This document shows positions 1-8,114 of a stretch of DNA of 42,842 nt, piece by piece. The notes beneath the pieces are model-generated. The model was not told the DNA's origin. It worked only from the letters and a program-made list of their open reading frames with translations, and did no database searches. The DNA is from an uncultured beta proteobacterium. GTDB lineage: Bacteria; Pseudomonadota; Gammaproteobacteria; Burkholderiales; Burkholderiaceae_C. Numbering within the stretch: the stretch's first letter is position 1; each line of letters begins with the position of its first letter. Where the stretch lies: NCBI GenBank assembly GCA_903909815.1, contig CAIVXG010000215.1, positions 1-42,842 on the forward strand, written 5' to 3'. Both the position numbers and the translations under genes were made by a program.

Positions 1-124
1 AACCAGTCTGCTCTGCCATTCTTTTCTCCTACCTGATTTTGCACAAATGAGTATATCAGACTTTTTAGAAAGTCCACCATGTTTTGCACAAATCAGGCGA
101 AAAGCTTAATATCAGGTTCCAACC
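1..124. mobile_element. Possible end of an insertion sequence (no transposase visible)
   Basis: This edge is AT-richer than what follows and holds two copies of TTTTGCACAAAT, at about 37-48 and 82-93, 45 bp apart. The flanking bases CCTGA and TCAGG are mirror-related. Multiple internal repeats near the tip are typical of IS21-type element ends. The neighbouring oxygenase-like reading frame loses its expected sequence right at this junction, which fits an element having inserted there. No transposase is in the window, so this is inference. Confidence 0.35.
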
Positions 125-619
125 TCAGAATGCACATAGCCCAAATATCACAGCGGTACCCCTGACCAGCGGGATTCTGTGGCCCGTGCACGGAAAATGC
201 AGGTCCAGGCCGCTGTCCTCGCTCAGAAAGAGATTGCAAAAAGCCATACCGCCATAGTGCTCAGCGTCATGATGGTACTTCGCGCCGCGGCTGGCCATCA
301 GCGCCACATCACATGACGCCAGCACCTCCTGCAGGCCGAGCGAGCCCGTCCAATCGACCACCGCCTGCACGCAGTGGCGGTAGTCGGGCCAACGCGAACG
401 CGCTCGTGGCAAAGACAAGGCCTCTACGTCACCGGGCTCAAGGCACAAGTGTCCCGATGCATCTCTTTGCCAATCTGCCATAAGCCTCGCCGAGGGCGCC
501 GCCACGTCGAGCGCGCCCGAAAGCACGACTTCGCTCACGCTTCGACTGCGCATGACGTCTCCACTCCAGTAAAAGGAGGTGGGGCGGTCACGCACCGGAT
601 GCGGTGGAATGGAGCTCAT
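125..619 (-). pseudogene. 2-oxoglutarate/Fe(II) oxygenase-like protein, 3' truncated
   Basis: The frame from ATG at 619 encodes about 164 residues. Its last third reads like a jelly-roll 2OG-Fe(II) oxygenase core, with a possible iron-binding H-x-D motif (YHHDAEHYGG), then strand-like segments and GTAVIFG. In that family a second histidine and an arginine follow, but here the frame ends within a few codons at TGA 125-127, beside IS-like sequence. I read it as a gene that lost its C-terminus to an insertion. The open frame continues upstream to 859, but that part is low-complexity and arginine/proline-rich without protein character, so I start at 619. The family call is tentative. Confidence 0.4.
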
Positions 620-800
620 CGGGTGTAGTGTAGTAAGGCGATTCGAGCCCGCTGCACTAGGGTGGCGAAAAAAATTCGCTGGCCTGGCGCGCGGTACCAG
701 CCCCGGCGATGAGAGGTTTTTCGAAGGGGGTTGACGCAGGATTTGATCGTGCGGCACAGCGCCGATCCGGAAGCTCTGAGAACCACCTCGACCCATGGTC

Positions 801-1047
801 CTACACCACCACAATGGGGTCCTGGCGGTTGGCCACATGCAGGACGTGGGCGCGGGCAAAGTCAGTATGGCTCAATGCACCGTAGACGAAATGAGGTTTG
901 ATCAGTCCCTTGTGGCACTGAAACCGGCCCACTGCTGCACGCAGGCGTTGGGCACCGGGCTTCCAGTCGTCGAGTTGGGGCTCGGTCCAGGCGATCAAGC
1001 CAATGCAACACGTCGTCCAGGGTCTGGACCGTTGGGATATCAGCCAT
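801..1047 (-). pseudogene. Small DinB/DUF1569-like protein, frameshifted
   Basis: ATG at 1047 has a good ribosome binding site (AGGAGC) and starts MADIPTVQTLDDVLHWLD. The sense then moves to another frame near 995-1005, where it continues as IAWTEPQLDDWKPGAQRLRA and ends with HADF-like and HVLHVANRQDPIVVV segments at TAG 801-803. The two halves join naturally into one protein of about 81 residues, so a single-base indel is likely. The histidine-rich tail (ARAHVLHVAN) recalls DUF1569/DinB-like proteins, but this is recalled similarity only. It may be a sequencing error rather than a true pseudogene. Confidence 0.4.
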
Positions 1048-1084
1048 TGCTGCTCCTGTTAGCGCGCCCATGTGCCACTGCGGC

Positions 1085-1513
1085 TTAAACCACGGAGATG
1101 GTTACTTCAATGTTGCCACGGGTGGCGTTGGAGTAAGGGCACACCGCGTGCGCCTTGTCCACCAGGGCCAGCGCGACGGCGCGTTCCATGCCGGGAATAT
1201 TGACGACCAGTTGCACTTCAATGCCGAAGCCGGCAGGGATCTGGCCAATGCCAACCGTGGCGTCAATGCTGGTATCGGCTGGCAATGCGATCTTCTGCGT
1301 ACCCGCGACAAACTTCATGGCGCCGATGAAGCAGGCGCTGTAGCCCGCTGCAAACAGTTGCTCGGGATTGACGCCGCCGCCTGGGCCTCCCATGGCTTTG
1401 GGAACTGCCAGCTTCAGGTCCAGCAAACCGTCCGAAGTGCGGGTAGTGCCGTCACGCCCGCCGGTGGATTTGGCGTGTGCTTGGTAGATCACTTTTTCGA
1501 TTTGGATGCTCAT
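1085..1513 (-). CDS. ohr: Organic hydroperoxide resistance protein Ohr
   Basis: This 142-residue thiol peroxidase of the OsmC/Ohr family reduces organic and fatty-acid hydroperoxides in the cytoplasm, typically with lipoyl thiols as reductant. The two catalytic cysteines are present: C61 in GYSACFIGAM and C125 in VCPYSNATRGN, the Ohr signature. The peroxidatic-site arginine region near the N-terminus (GGRDGTTRTSDG) is also intact. Length matches the family. The gene lies downstream of ohrR on the same strand, separated by a 515-bp gap holding a repeat. Regulation by OhrR is expected from the family; no operator was resolved by eye. Confidence 0.95.
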   Translation of the reverse strand: MSIQIEKVIYQAHAKSTGGRDGTTRTSDGLLDLKLAVPKAMGGPGGGVNPEQLFAAGYSACFIGAMKFVAGTQKIALPADTSIDATVGIGQIPAGFGIEVQLVVNIPGMERAVALALVDKAHAVCPYSNATRGNIEVTISVV

Positions 1514-2028
1514 GGGGAAACTTTCTGAAGTGATGGCTCCGGTTCGGAGCGGTTTGGAAATTTTTGGAAGAAGCTTAGGACCAACTGCTGGGCCGGGCCT
1601 TGGTCTTTCCTATGAAGCGGATGGTTCGTATCGACCACAAAGCCAGCGTGTCGCCCGATTCCGGAACGGACTCGCAAACAAGGTCCCATGGCTCGCGCGC
1701 AGGGGCGTGGCAACTGAAGCAGTGGCCGCCGGTCCCAGACTGAGGCCTACGGCAGCGGCGACGACGCGCAGTGCAGACGGCATCTTGCGCCCGAGCGTTT
1801 GAAGCGCGGCAGGCTTGCGGGATGGCTGGTCTTGCATGGAGCTTGGCATGTTGGGTCTTCCTATTGATCTGTCCGGAATACAAGACATCGACTTGGCAAA
1901 GATTCTGTCATTGCGAGCGCAGCGCGGCAATCCATGCGCGCATAACGATGGCGCTCGTGGATTGCCGCGTCGCTGGAGCTCCTCGCAATGACGGAAGTGT
2001 CTGTCACGTATTCTGGAACTCTCCATAG
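1514..2028. other. Gap between ohrR and ohr; no convincing gene
   Basis: This 515-bp stretch contains a dispersed palindrome at 1907-1993 and presumably the ohr promoter and OhrR operator. Minus-strand reading frames exist near 1510-1883. One shows a signal-peptide-like stretch (ALRVVAAAVGLSLGPAATA) and another an enzyme-like tail (GPAQQLVLSFFQKF), in different frames. They could be remnants of a decayed gene, but neither is convincing. Confidence 0.4.
1907..1993. repeat. Dispersed palindrome (REP-like), copy 1
   Basis: An imperfect palindrome of about 87 bp opens with GTCATTGCGAG and closes with CTCGCAATGAC. Inside it, GGCAATCCATG is mirrored by GTGGATTGCC. The same family recurs at 15263-15349, 29315-29399, 29479-29563, 33479-33700, 36035-36277 and, as half elements, at 38939 and 40494. 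It is non-coding; frames through it give the spurious peptide HCERSAAI. Confidence 0.85.
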
Positions 2029-2499
2029 TTAAGTCGCTACAGGAGGCATGGGCGCATGTATCGCAGTGCGCAGGCGTTTGATGTGTTGGTTCAATGCCGC
2101 CAAATCCTTCAGTGGCAAGCCGCTTTGGGCCACCAGGCAGCCAGGTATGTGCGCCGCCTGGGCTTGAAGCCGTTTGCCGGCAGGGCTAAGGCACACATGC
2201 ACCCGGCGTTCGTCTTCGCTGGAGCGTTGGCGCACCAGCAGGCCCGCAGTTTCCATGCGTTTGAGCAAGGGGGTCAGCGTGCCGGAGTCTAGGCTCAGGC
2301 GCTCGCCCAGTGAAGAAACACTGAGAGCGTCACGCTCCCACAGCACCAGCATCACCAGATACTGAGGGTATGTGAGGGCCAGCGCATCGAGCAGTGGCTT
2401 GTACAACTTGGTCATGGTGAGCGAAGCCGAATACAGCGAAAAACACAGTTGGTTAGCCGGGCCTAACAGGATCGATTTCGATGCTGTCGCCCGGCGCAT
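2029..2499 (-). CDS. ohrR: OhrR, MarR-family peroxide-sensing repressor
   Basis: This 156-residue winged-helix regulator represses ohr until its sensing cysteine is oxidised by organic hydroperoxide. C19 in NQLCFSLYSAS is the conserved sensor. The DNA-binding part is LTYPQYLVMLVLWE, then LSLDSGTLTPLLKRMETAGL and the wing R-SSEDERRVHVCL. I chose ATG 2499 because the downstream ATG at MTKLYKP would remove the sensor cysteine, although 2499 has no clear ribosome binding site. The first dozen residues do not resemble usual OhrR N-termini, and a 68-bp near-palindrome abuts the start. The native 5' end may therefore have been replaced when the adjacent mobile DNA arrived. Confidence 0.88.
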   Translation of the reverse strand: MRRATASKSILLGPANQLCFSLYSASLTMTKLYKPLLDALALTYPQYLVMLVLWERDALSVSSLGERLSLDSGTLTPLLKRMETAGLLVRQRSSEDERRVHVCLSPAGKRLQAQAAHIPGCLVAQSGLPLKDLAALNQHIKRLRTAIHAPMPPVAT

Positions 2500-2500
2500 C

Positions 2501-2568
2501 AGCGTGCCACCAGTGCCAGGACGAACCCCCGAGCCGCAGGCCGGGGGCTGGTCCTGGCATGGCACGCT
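2501..2568. repeat. 68-bp nested near-palindrome at the ohrR 5' end
   Basis: Three nested arm pairs can be traced: AGCGTGCCA with TGGCACGCT (2501-2509 / 2560-2568), TGCCAGGAC with GTCCTGGCA (2514-2522 / 2551-2559), and CCCCCG with CGGGGG (about 2526-2531 / 2542-2547). It occupies the place where the ohrR leader should be and marks the change to mobile-element DNA. It could be an element end, part of the transfer origin, or a transcription-blocking hairpin. Confidence 0.7.
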
Positions 2569-2578
2569 CTGACTTGCT

Positions 2579-2646
2579 CCCCGCCCTTGCAGGGCGGGGC
2601 CGGGGGTGGGTCGAACAGAACCGAGCTTGCTCGGTGTAGTGAGTAG
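2579..2646 (+). other. Candidate origin of transfer (oriT) for the MobV relaxase
   Basis: Just upstream of the relaxase gene is a 9-bp GC hairpin (CCCCGCCCT / AGGGCGGGG, 2579-2599). It is followed by a second hairpin, ACCGAGC-TT-GCTCGGT (2620-2635), and then immediately TAGTGAGTA (2637-2645). MobV/Pre relaxases of the pMV158 type nick at a TAGTG(T/G)G(T/C)TA-like site next to an inverted repeat upstream of mob. Position, hairpin and nick-like sequence agree with that arrangement. Function is inferred. Confidence 0.45.
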
Positions 2647-2703
2647 ACCGGACATCTGATGGCCGGGCGTGCTATCTCGGGCGGCGCGCGATATGCATGA
2701 GGC

Positions 2704-3669
2704 ATGAGCACACCGCACCCCGCCGCTGCCCCCTACGCCGTGCTGCGCGTGGATCGTCGCAAGGCCAAGGCCATGGCGGCGATTGCGGCTTCGTCGGCGC
2801 ACACCATGCGCGAGAAGCCCACGCCCAACGCGGACCCCGATGGGGCGGCGCCGGTCGTGATGCACCTGGCAGACGGCAAGACGCCCTATCAGGCGGCGCG
2901 CCATCTGCTTGATGGTGCGGAACGGCGCAACCGCGACACAGTGCTGTGCCGCGAAATCGTGTTGTCGGCCAGCCCGAGCTACTTCCGGCCCGGACGCGAG
3001 AGCATGGGCGGCGTGTTTGAGCCGGACAAGGTGAAGGCGTGGGCCACGGCCTCGCTGGCATGGGCCAAACGGCAATGGGCGGAACAACTGGCCTCGGTGG
3101 TCCTGCACCTTGACGAAATGACCCCGCACCTGCACCTGCTTGTGGTGCCCCGCGTGAAGTCGGCGGCGGGTGCGTGGAAGCTCAACAGCAAAGCCCTGTT
3201 TGACCGGGAGCGGCTGCGCGAGCTGCAAACCAGCTACGGCGAAGCCATGGCGCCGCTGGGCATCCGGCGCGGCGAACCGGGCAGCCAAGCGGCGCACTCT
3301 GAGGTGCGCCAGTTCTACGGCGCGGTGCAGGCGGCCAATGCCGCACCCGTGCGGGTCAAAATGCCACCGCCACCCAAGCCGCCACAGCCACTCGGCAGCG
3401 TTGGCGCTGAGGCTGCCGATGCCCTGGGTTCCGCGCTGGGTATCGAGACCGCGCACCAGCGCGCGATCAAGGCACACGCCGAAGCGATGAAGCAATGGCG
3501 CGAGACCGTCAAGGATTTTCGCCAGCAGGAGGCAGCGGCGTGGGAGCAGTTGACGGCACGCAGTGCGATGGTGCCACTGGTGCAGCGGCAGCAGAAGGCA
3601 GTGTCCGCCGTGGCACTGCCCCGGCCAAATACACCCGCTGCGGCTCAAAGGCCCCGCGCTCCGCGCTAG
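2704..3669 (+). CDS. MobV/Pre-family relaxase (plasmid mobilization/recombination protein)
   Basis: This 321-residue protein has the MobV hallmark HLDEMTPHLHLLVVP at residues 135-149, the histidine triad that coordinates metal at the nicking site. An N-terminal HTMRE (33-37) corresponds to the family's early H-x-x-R motif. Such enzymes nick oriT and pilot a strand during mobilization by a co-resident conjugation system. After residue 215 the protein turns proline-rich and then alpha-helical, with no further known domain; the C-terminus is shorter than in pMV158 MobM. Start at 2704 has only a weak GAGG upstream. It sits between an oriT-like region and the restriction-modification genes, supporting a mobilizable element. 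Confidence 0.85.
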   Translation: MSTPHPAAAPYAVLRVDRRKAKAMAAIAASSAHTMREKPTPNADPDGAAPVVMHLADGKTPYQAARHLLDGAERRNRDTVLCREIVLSASPSYFRPGRESMGGVFEPDKVKAWATASLAWAKRQWAEQLASVVLHLDEMTPHLHLLVVPRVKSAAGAWKLNSKALFDRERLRELQTSYGEAMAPLGIRRGEPGSQAAHSEVRQFYGAVQAANAAPVRVKMPPPPKPPQPLGSVGAEAADALGSALGIETAHQRAIKAHAEAMKQWRETVKDFRQQEAAAWEQLTARSAMVPLVQRQQKAVSAVALPRPNTPAAAQRPRAPR

Positions 3670-3829
3670 GAACCGGCATCCATATCGGCTCATCCAGCCT
3701 GCCCGACACTTCTTCCACCTGCATGCGCATCACCTCTGCCACTGCCTCCACTACCAACCACTTGTTGTGCACATCAAGCGAACTGGCGCGCTGGCGTATG
3801 AGTTCCACACCTTCAAGGCACAGTTCCAA
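3509..3829 (-). CDS. Possible small hypothetical gene or gene remnant
   Basis: A minus-strand frame opens with TTG at 3829 (an in-frame stop lies just upstream). Its first half has protein-like amphipathic character (LDVHNKWLVVEAVAEVMRMQ). The second half overlaps the relaxase 3' end and becomes alanine/proline-rich, so the real product, if any, probably covers only about 3670-3829. No family is recognised and no ribosome binding site is visible. It may be a 3'-truncated fragment left at an old junction. Confidence 0.25.
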   Translation of the reverse strand: MELCLEGVELIRQRASSLDVHNKWLVVEAVAEVMRMQVEEVSGRLDEPIWMPVPSAERGAFEPQRVYLAGAVPRRTLPSAAAAPVAPSHCVPSTAPTPLPPAGENP

Positions 3830-3923
3830 CGCCTCACCCCGACATCATTGCAGTTGCGCTTAGAAATATCTATCGGTTCGACTAATGCCAAGAAATTTCA
3901 GGATGAGCTTTCCCTACGCCACA

Positions 3924-5087
3924 TCAACCGACACTAGATTTCTCAACCAAGAATAGAAATTCCCTATTCGGCTCCTCGGCCTCACGAATCCATGCATTCG
4001 TCCAGCGCATATTGGCCATCACATTTTTCTTGTAATCTATTTCCAAAACTTCAATAACATTCCCGCTCTCCGAAATGACTTCATTAAGCTGCTCAGCAGT
4101 TGCCCGGCCGCCAGAACTGTAGGACAAAATCACATACTTGGCTTTAACATTGGCCAAAAGTTTTCTTATGGATTGCACGGCAATTAAGTGTCCCGCATCA
4201 TCACGCCGAAATTCCTCAAAGACGGATGCGCCAATAGTGTCAGAAGTATCCACCCTTCGCTTTGCCTTCCCGAAAAGTTCGGGCATATCATTTAGGCAAA
4301 TACTTGTCCAAACATGATAATAAGCAGCATAACGAACGCGCGAAGGCGGCATTTTTTCATTGTTAGACCCGTATGGAGGATCAAAATATGCCAAATCAAC
4401 TTCGCATTTCGGCAAGACATCAAAGACATCACCACGGTATATCTCATTAACTTTTTTATTAACAAAAAGTGCAGGGACTTCCAATTTTAGGGGATTAAAT
4501 GATCTAGATGACCATTCATTCAAATATGATGCAAAGTGTCCAAGCGTGCTATCAACTTTATCCAATGCCTGCATAAGACTAGTTAGCGCAACCGCCCTTT
4601 CAATTTTTGATAACGGCAAACGATCTATTTCTGCTCTAATTGCATCTAATTTTCTAGTATTGTGCTTTTGCCAAGGTTTCTTCAACCCGTCAAGTCCTAT
4701 TGAACTGCCTTGATTGGGATCACCGCCATAGTTTTCCGTGAACCATCCATCTTCTGGCTTAATGTTATTTAAATGATTTATTAATTCATAATACGTGGAA
4801 CGTGGTTGGGTGTTTGACAGATAGCATATTCCAAATATTTCCGACCAAGCTGAAATATCATTTGAAATAACAGTGTATCCATTCTGCGCAAAAGCCTGTG
4901 ATACCCGAGTAGTTCCAGAAAAACCATCCAATACAATTCGAGCATCGACCTTGTTCGCGAGCGCCAAAATCTGAGGAATTAGTTTATTTTTCGAGCCAGC
5001 ATATTTTATTCCTTCTGTCTTCACAGGTGTGATTTGGTTAGGCCGACCTTCCAAGCTTTGATCTTCAAATAATGATAGCGTTTCCAT
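3924..5087 (-). CDS. D12-class DNA adenine N6-methyltransferase (type II RM)
   Basis: This 387-residue methylase protects the host from the nuclease encoded just upstream by methylating adenine in the recognition site. Visible motifs are IKYAGSKNKL (27-36, motif X), LDGFSGTTR (53-61, SAM-binding motif I) and DPPY at 236-239 (catalytic motif IV). The order X-I-IV is that of the Dam/D12 (alpha) class. ATG 5087 lies one base after the nuclease stop codon (5089-5091), so the two are surely co-transcribed. Base composition is much more AT-rich than the flanking housekeeping genes, a sign of horizontal origin. The recognition sequence cannot be read from the protein by eye. Confidence 0.9.
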   Translation of the reverse strand: METLSLFEDQSLEGRPNQITPVKTEGIKYAGSKNKLIPQILALANKVDARIVLDGFSGTTRVSQAFAQNGYTVISNDISAWSEIFGICYLSNTQPRSTYYELINHLNNIKPEDGWFTENYGGDPNQGSSIGLDGLKKPWQKHNTRKLDAIRAEIDRLPLSKIERAVALTSLMQALDKVDSTLGHFASYLNEWSSRSFNPLKLEVPALFVNKKVNEIYRGDVFDVLPKCEVDLAYFDPPYGSNNEKMPPSRVRYAAYYHVWTSICLNDMPELFGKAKRRVDTSDTIGASVFEEFRRDDAGHLIAVQSIRKLLANVKAKYVILSYSSGGRATAEQLNEVISESGNVIEVLEIDYKKNVMANMRWTNAWIREAEEPNREFLFLVEKSSVG

Positions 5088-5088
5088 A

Positions 5089-5955
5089 TTAATACTTAGA
5101 CTGCTGTCGTTTCTGCTCTTCTATATCTTTTACCAATTCAGCCAATGCCGCCTCATGTCCCTTACCTGTTGAAAGCAATGCATGAGAAAGAACCCGAACC
5201 AATACTAAACTGTGTTTATACTCTATCCATCCACCAGTAATGCTGTCGAAATACTTGAAACCATTCTTTGTATGAGTCCAAAGTCCTCTTTGAAGCGCAT
5301 TTGCAGTGCCACTTCCATATCTAACTTCAAAAACGTATTCATTATTTTTATCATAAAATCTATATACAGGATGTATGCGCCCTTTCCCCTGACCTTTCTT
5401 CTCTACACTGCCATCTGCGGCTTGTTCGTAGACTATTTTTGTTACTGCGGATTTCGCCTTTTCATAGTCAAATATCAATATATTACATCTTTGCTTTTTT
5501 TCATCATAGATTAAAGGTAAAACATTCTTTTTGGTAAAATCCTCAAAAACTGGGCTTTCCCAAACCTTCGCAATTGCATCCACCCCCTCGATTCGATCAC
5601 CCATTGCTTGAAGGGCTGGAAATAGCAGAAAATTTTTGTCTGTTGATAATTGCAATGGCCCATCACCATACGCCTTCAAACTGACCGGAAATTTCACTTT
5701 GCTTATTTCATTTATTATGGTTATATCTTCCTCATGCTCTTTTGCACGATATAGGTCTTTACCGACATGTATTGATGTAAAATCATACATATATTGATTT
5801 ATAAATTCGGCAATAGCAATTTCCGCCAAATCGCCATGAGTTTTATTACCCACAAGTCTCATAGTAAAGATATTACTAAGCGTCGTTGTAATCAGGTTTG
5901 GATTTTTGCTAATAAGCAGCTTTAATCGCGTCGTAAATTCTTTGTATGGCGTCAT
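5089..5955 (-). CDS. Probable type II restriction endonuclease, PD-(D/E)XK-like
   Basis: The nuclease role is inferred from tight coupling to the methylase and from a plausible PD-(D/E)XK site: GDLAEIAIAEF (residues 41-51) supplies an early glutamate, EEDITI carries D77, and VSLKAYGDGPLQLSTDK holds the S-x-K element with K94. The SLKAYG-GPLQLSTD block is, from memory, typical of several restriction enzymes. I chose ATG 5955 (288 residues); an in-frame GTG at 5997 would add 14 residues and neither start has a clear Shine-Dalgarno. The DNA is AT-rich. No controller (C) protein gene is present, so expression timing must rely on promoter or translational coupling. Confidence 0.7.
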   Translation of the reverse strand: MTPYKEFTTRLKLLISKNPNLITTTLSNIFTMRLVGNKTHGDLAEIAIAEFINQYMYDFTSIHVGKDLYRAKEHEEDITIINEISKVKFPVSLKAYGDGPLQLSTDKNFLLFPALQAMGDRIEGVDAIAKVWESPVFEDFTKKNVLPLIYDEKKQRCNILIFDYEKAKSAVTKIVYEQAADGSVEKKGQGKGRIHPVYRFYDKNNEYVFEVRYGSGTANALQRGLWTHTKNGFKYFDSITGGWIEYKHSLVLVRVLSHALLSTGKGHEAALAELVKDIEEQKRQQSKY

Positions 5956-6218
5956 ATTTAATACTTTGTAATGAAGATGGTATAGGTGAGGAGTCACCGC
6001 TTTCAGCTATTAACAGCTTTCAGGATAGTAGTTCACATTTGTTTCGCGCCCCTCTGTGTGGAACAGACTCCACATCAAGCGCCGTTCGGGTGGACACTTC
6101 CGCTTGGTTCTTGTTCGCCCAGTCTAAAAATGACATATTTTCGTTCTTCTGTTGATGGCTTGGTAAACCAATTTAGTTAAGTAAACGGTAGGGGCGGTTC
6201 TGCATGGCGCTAACGCCC

Positions 6219-8024
6219 CTACTGTTTGGTGGCCGCCACCTCTGCTGCCAGCGCCTTCTTGCGGGCCAACATCGCTGCTTTGTCCTTTTCCGCCTGTATG
6301 GCGTTCTTGCGAGCGATAACCGCCTCCCGCCTGATTCGCGCCTTAGTCGAAATCCGGTTGGCTAGGTCAAACCGCCCCTTCTGGTATTTCAGGCCCGTGA
6401 GGTCCAAGCCCTCATATTGAAGTTTGGGGATTCCGTCCTCCATCAAGCGTTGCAGCGAAAACTTGTTGGGGTTGTATCCCTCGCTCACATGGTCGATTTC
6501 ATGCCCAGCGAGTTGGCAACGCATCTCCCACTCCACGCCCCGGTCTTTCAGTTCTTGCAGGGCCGTGGCGCGAAATGAGTGGAATGTCGGGCTGCGCGAG
6601 TTGAACAGCCCCAGCTTCTTCATGTGCTCGCGCCAAAAGTTGCCGATGGCATTACCCTTTTCGCCGTCCGAGTTAGTGCCGATGCCGGGGAACACCTCCG
6701 ACCCCAATCCCAACGCCTTCACGTCCTGCAAGTAGTCCAGCAGGCCCAGATTGATCAACTCGGGATGCACTGGGATCACGCGAATGGCCGCTGGCGACTT
6801 GACGCTTTTGTCCTCGTCTTCGAGGATGTTTATGGACATGGCCTGTATGCCGTCCTTCACATAGAAATCGGACAGGAGCAGTTGCGCCACCTCGCGCCGC
6901 CGCGCACCAGTGAAAAGAGCAATCAAGGGAGGCCAGAAGTGATGGGCCTCGCTGGGGTGGAAGGTCTCTGAATCAAACAGGGTTTGCAACTGCCCGATGG
7001 TGTGTATGGGATTGGCAAGACCAGCCGCCTTCTTGCGGGCCTTCTTCTTGAACAGTCTTTGTCGGTCCGTTGGCAGTCGGACGTTGGCAGGGTAATAGTC
7101 CTTGTCACGTGCCCACTGCAAGAACCCAGCAACAACGTCCACGTGGTTGTCCACTGACCGATGGCCAAGCCCATCATCGCCCAAGCGATCACCCGCCTCA
7201 ACCTCTTTGTCTTCCAGCAGGTATCGAATGAACTTGTTGATGTCCTCACGCTCGATGGTGCCAACGTCGCGGTCTTTGCCCAAACTGGCCATGAACAAGC
7301 CAAACTTCCGTGTGGCACCTTTGATGCTGCGGGAAGTTGTCCACTTCGAGCCCGATGCCTGTTTGAAATATTCATCCCATCGCACACTGATGCGGTTGGC
7401 CGGATCGAATGGCGGCGTTTGCGTGACGGGCGTCGGCGCCACTGCGGGCGCAGCCGGTGGAGCCGGAACGGCCAGTGTCTGCACCGCGATTTGTGCCATG
7501 GCGCGGTCGCGCTGCGCGAGTTCTGCCTTGAACCGTGCCATCTCTGCGGCCTGCTCACGCTGGTAGGTCAGCATTGACTCGGGCACCTCGACCGGGCGCT
7601 CTTGGTAGCGTGCGACGGTGGCGGCCAGCTCGGCCTGCTTTTTAGCTTCCAGTCGCTCGAAGGCGGCAATCTCGGCAGGGCTGTCCGAGTCGGTCTGGAT
7701 GGTGTAGTCGTGCTTCTCGCCGTTGGGCAGCGTGACGCTTTGCGTCGCGCGCAGGTCGCGCAGCTCGCCCTTGTCGGCCTTGACCAGTATGTCGGCAATG
7801 CTGGGTTCGGGTTTGCTCATGCGCGCGCCCAGCCGCTCGAAGATGTCGTAAGCCTGCAATGCGAGTGGGCGCGCCATTCGCAAGGCTTCACGTTGATTGC
7901 GGGTGTGCAGTGACCGCTTGATTTCCCACTGTCCATCGAATATCTCCCGGAGCGTCTTTGGCACGACGATCCGAAAGAAGTAGATGCCGTGGCGCGACTG
8001 TTTAAGGTAGCATGGAATGCGCAT
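6219..8024 (-). CDS. Tyrosine-recombinase integrase of a genomic island
   Basis: This 601-residue phage-type integrase has the catalytic core in its C-terminal half: ALFTGARRREVAQL (first arginine), TFHSFRATALQELK (H-x-x-R), LAGHEIDHVSEGY (second histidine) and GYNPNKF with the probable nucleophilic tyrosine. The N-terminus (MRIPCYLKQSRHGIYFFRIV) is the DUF6538-type arm seen in proteobacterial island integrases. A lysine/alanine-rich coiled tail ends the protein. The open frame extends to 8081, but ATG 8024 begins the conserved arm. It is next to the 3' end of tRNA-Asp, the usual position for an island integrase, and base composition here is host-like, unlike the RM genes. Confidence 0.92.
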   Translation of the reverse strand: MRIPCYLKQSRHGIYFFRIVVPKTLREIFDGQWEIKRSLHTRNQREALRMARPLALQAYDIFERLGARMSKPEPSIADILVKADKGELRDLRATQSVTLPNGEKHDYTIQTDSDSPAEIAAFERLEAKKQAELAATVARYQERPVEVPESMLTYQREQAAEMARFKAELAQRDRAMAQIAVQTLAVPAPPAAPAVAPTPVTQTPPFDPANRISVRWDEYFKQASGSKWTTSRSIKGATRKFGLFMASLGKDRDVGTIEREDINKFIRYLLEDKEVEAGDRLGDDGLGHRSVDNHVDVVAGFLQWARDKDYYPANVRLPTDRQRLFKKKARKKAAGLANPIHTIGQLQTLFDSETFHPSEAHHFWPPLIALFTGARRREVAQLLLSDFYVKDGIQAMSINILEDEDKSVKSPAAIRVIPVHPELINLGLLDYLQDVKALGLGSEVFPGIGTNSDGEKGNAIGNFWREHMKKLGLFNSRSPTFHSFRATALQELKDRGVEWEMRCQLAGHEIDHVSEGYNPNKFSLQRLMEDGIPKLQYEGLDLTGLKYQKGRFDLANRISTKARIRREAVIARKNAIQAEKDKAAMLARKKALAAEVAATKQ

Positions 8025-8081
8025 TATCGGGTAGGAACGGACCACCCGAATGGACCACCGCATGGGAAAGCCACAAAGCAA

Positions 8082-8114
8082 AATGCCTTGTAAGTCGTTG
8101 ACTTACAAGGCATT
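8082..8114 (-). terminator. Hairpin terminator of the tRNA operon, possible att-associated site
   Basis: A perfect 15-bp stem AATGCCTTGTAAGTC (8082-8096) pairs with GACTTACAAGGCATT (8100-8114) around a 3-base loop. On the minus strand it follows tRNA-Asp by ten bases and is followed by TTGCTTTG, so it suits a Rho-independent terminator. It also lies between the tRNA and the integrase, where an attachment core would be expected. No second copy is visible in the window. Confidence 0.65.

Noticed and set aside
1510-1883. Exported protein or esterase remnant between ohr and ohrR
   Set aside because: Suggestive segments lie in different frames and are too short to support a family call.
10-2000. 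CRISPR array anywhere in the window
   Set aside because: The repeated units seen are palindromes with variable middles or two-copy tandem repeats; there is no series of equal spacers and no cas gene.
2500-3693. Minus-strand open frame continuing ohrR upstream through the relaxase gene
   Set aside because: It is antisense to the relaxase, arginine/histidine-rich and without protein features; only 2029-2499 is ohrR.
6000-6218. Excisionase or controller gene between the nuclease and integrase
   Set aside because: Only short frames without HTH character; the AT-rich region with TTGGTAAACCAA is more likely promoter DNA.
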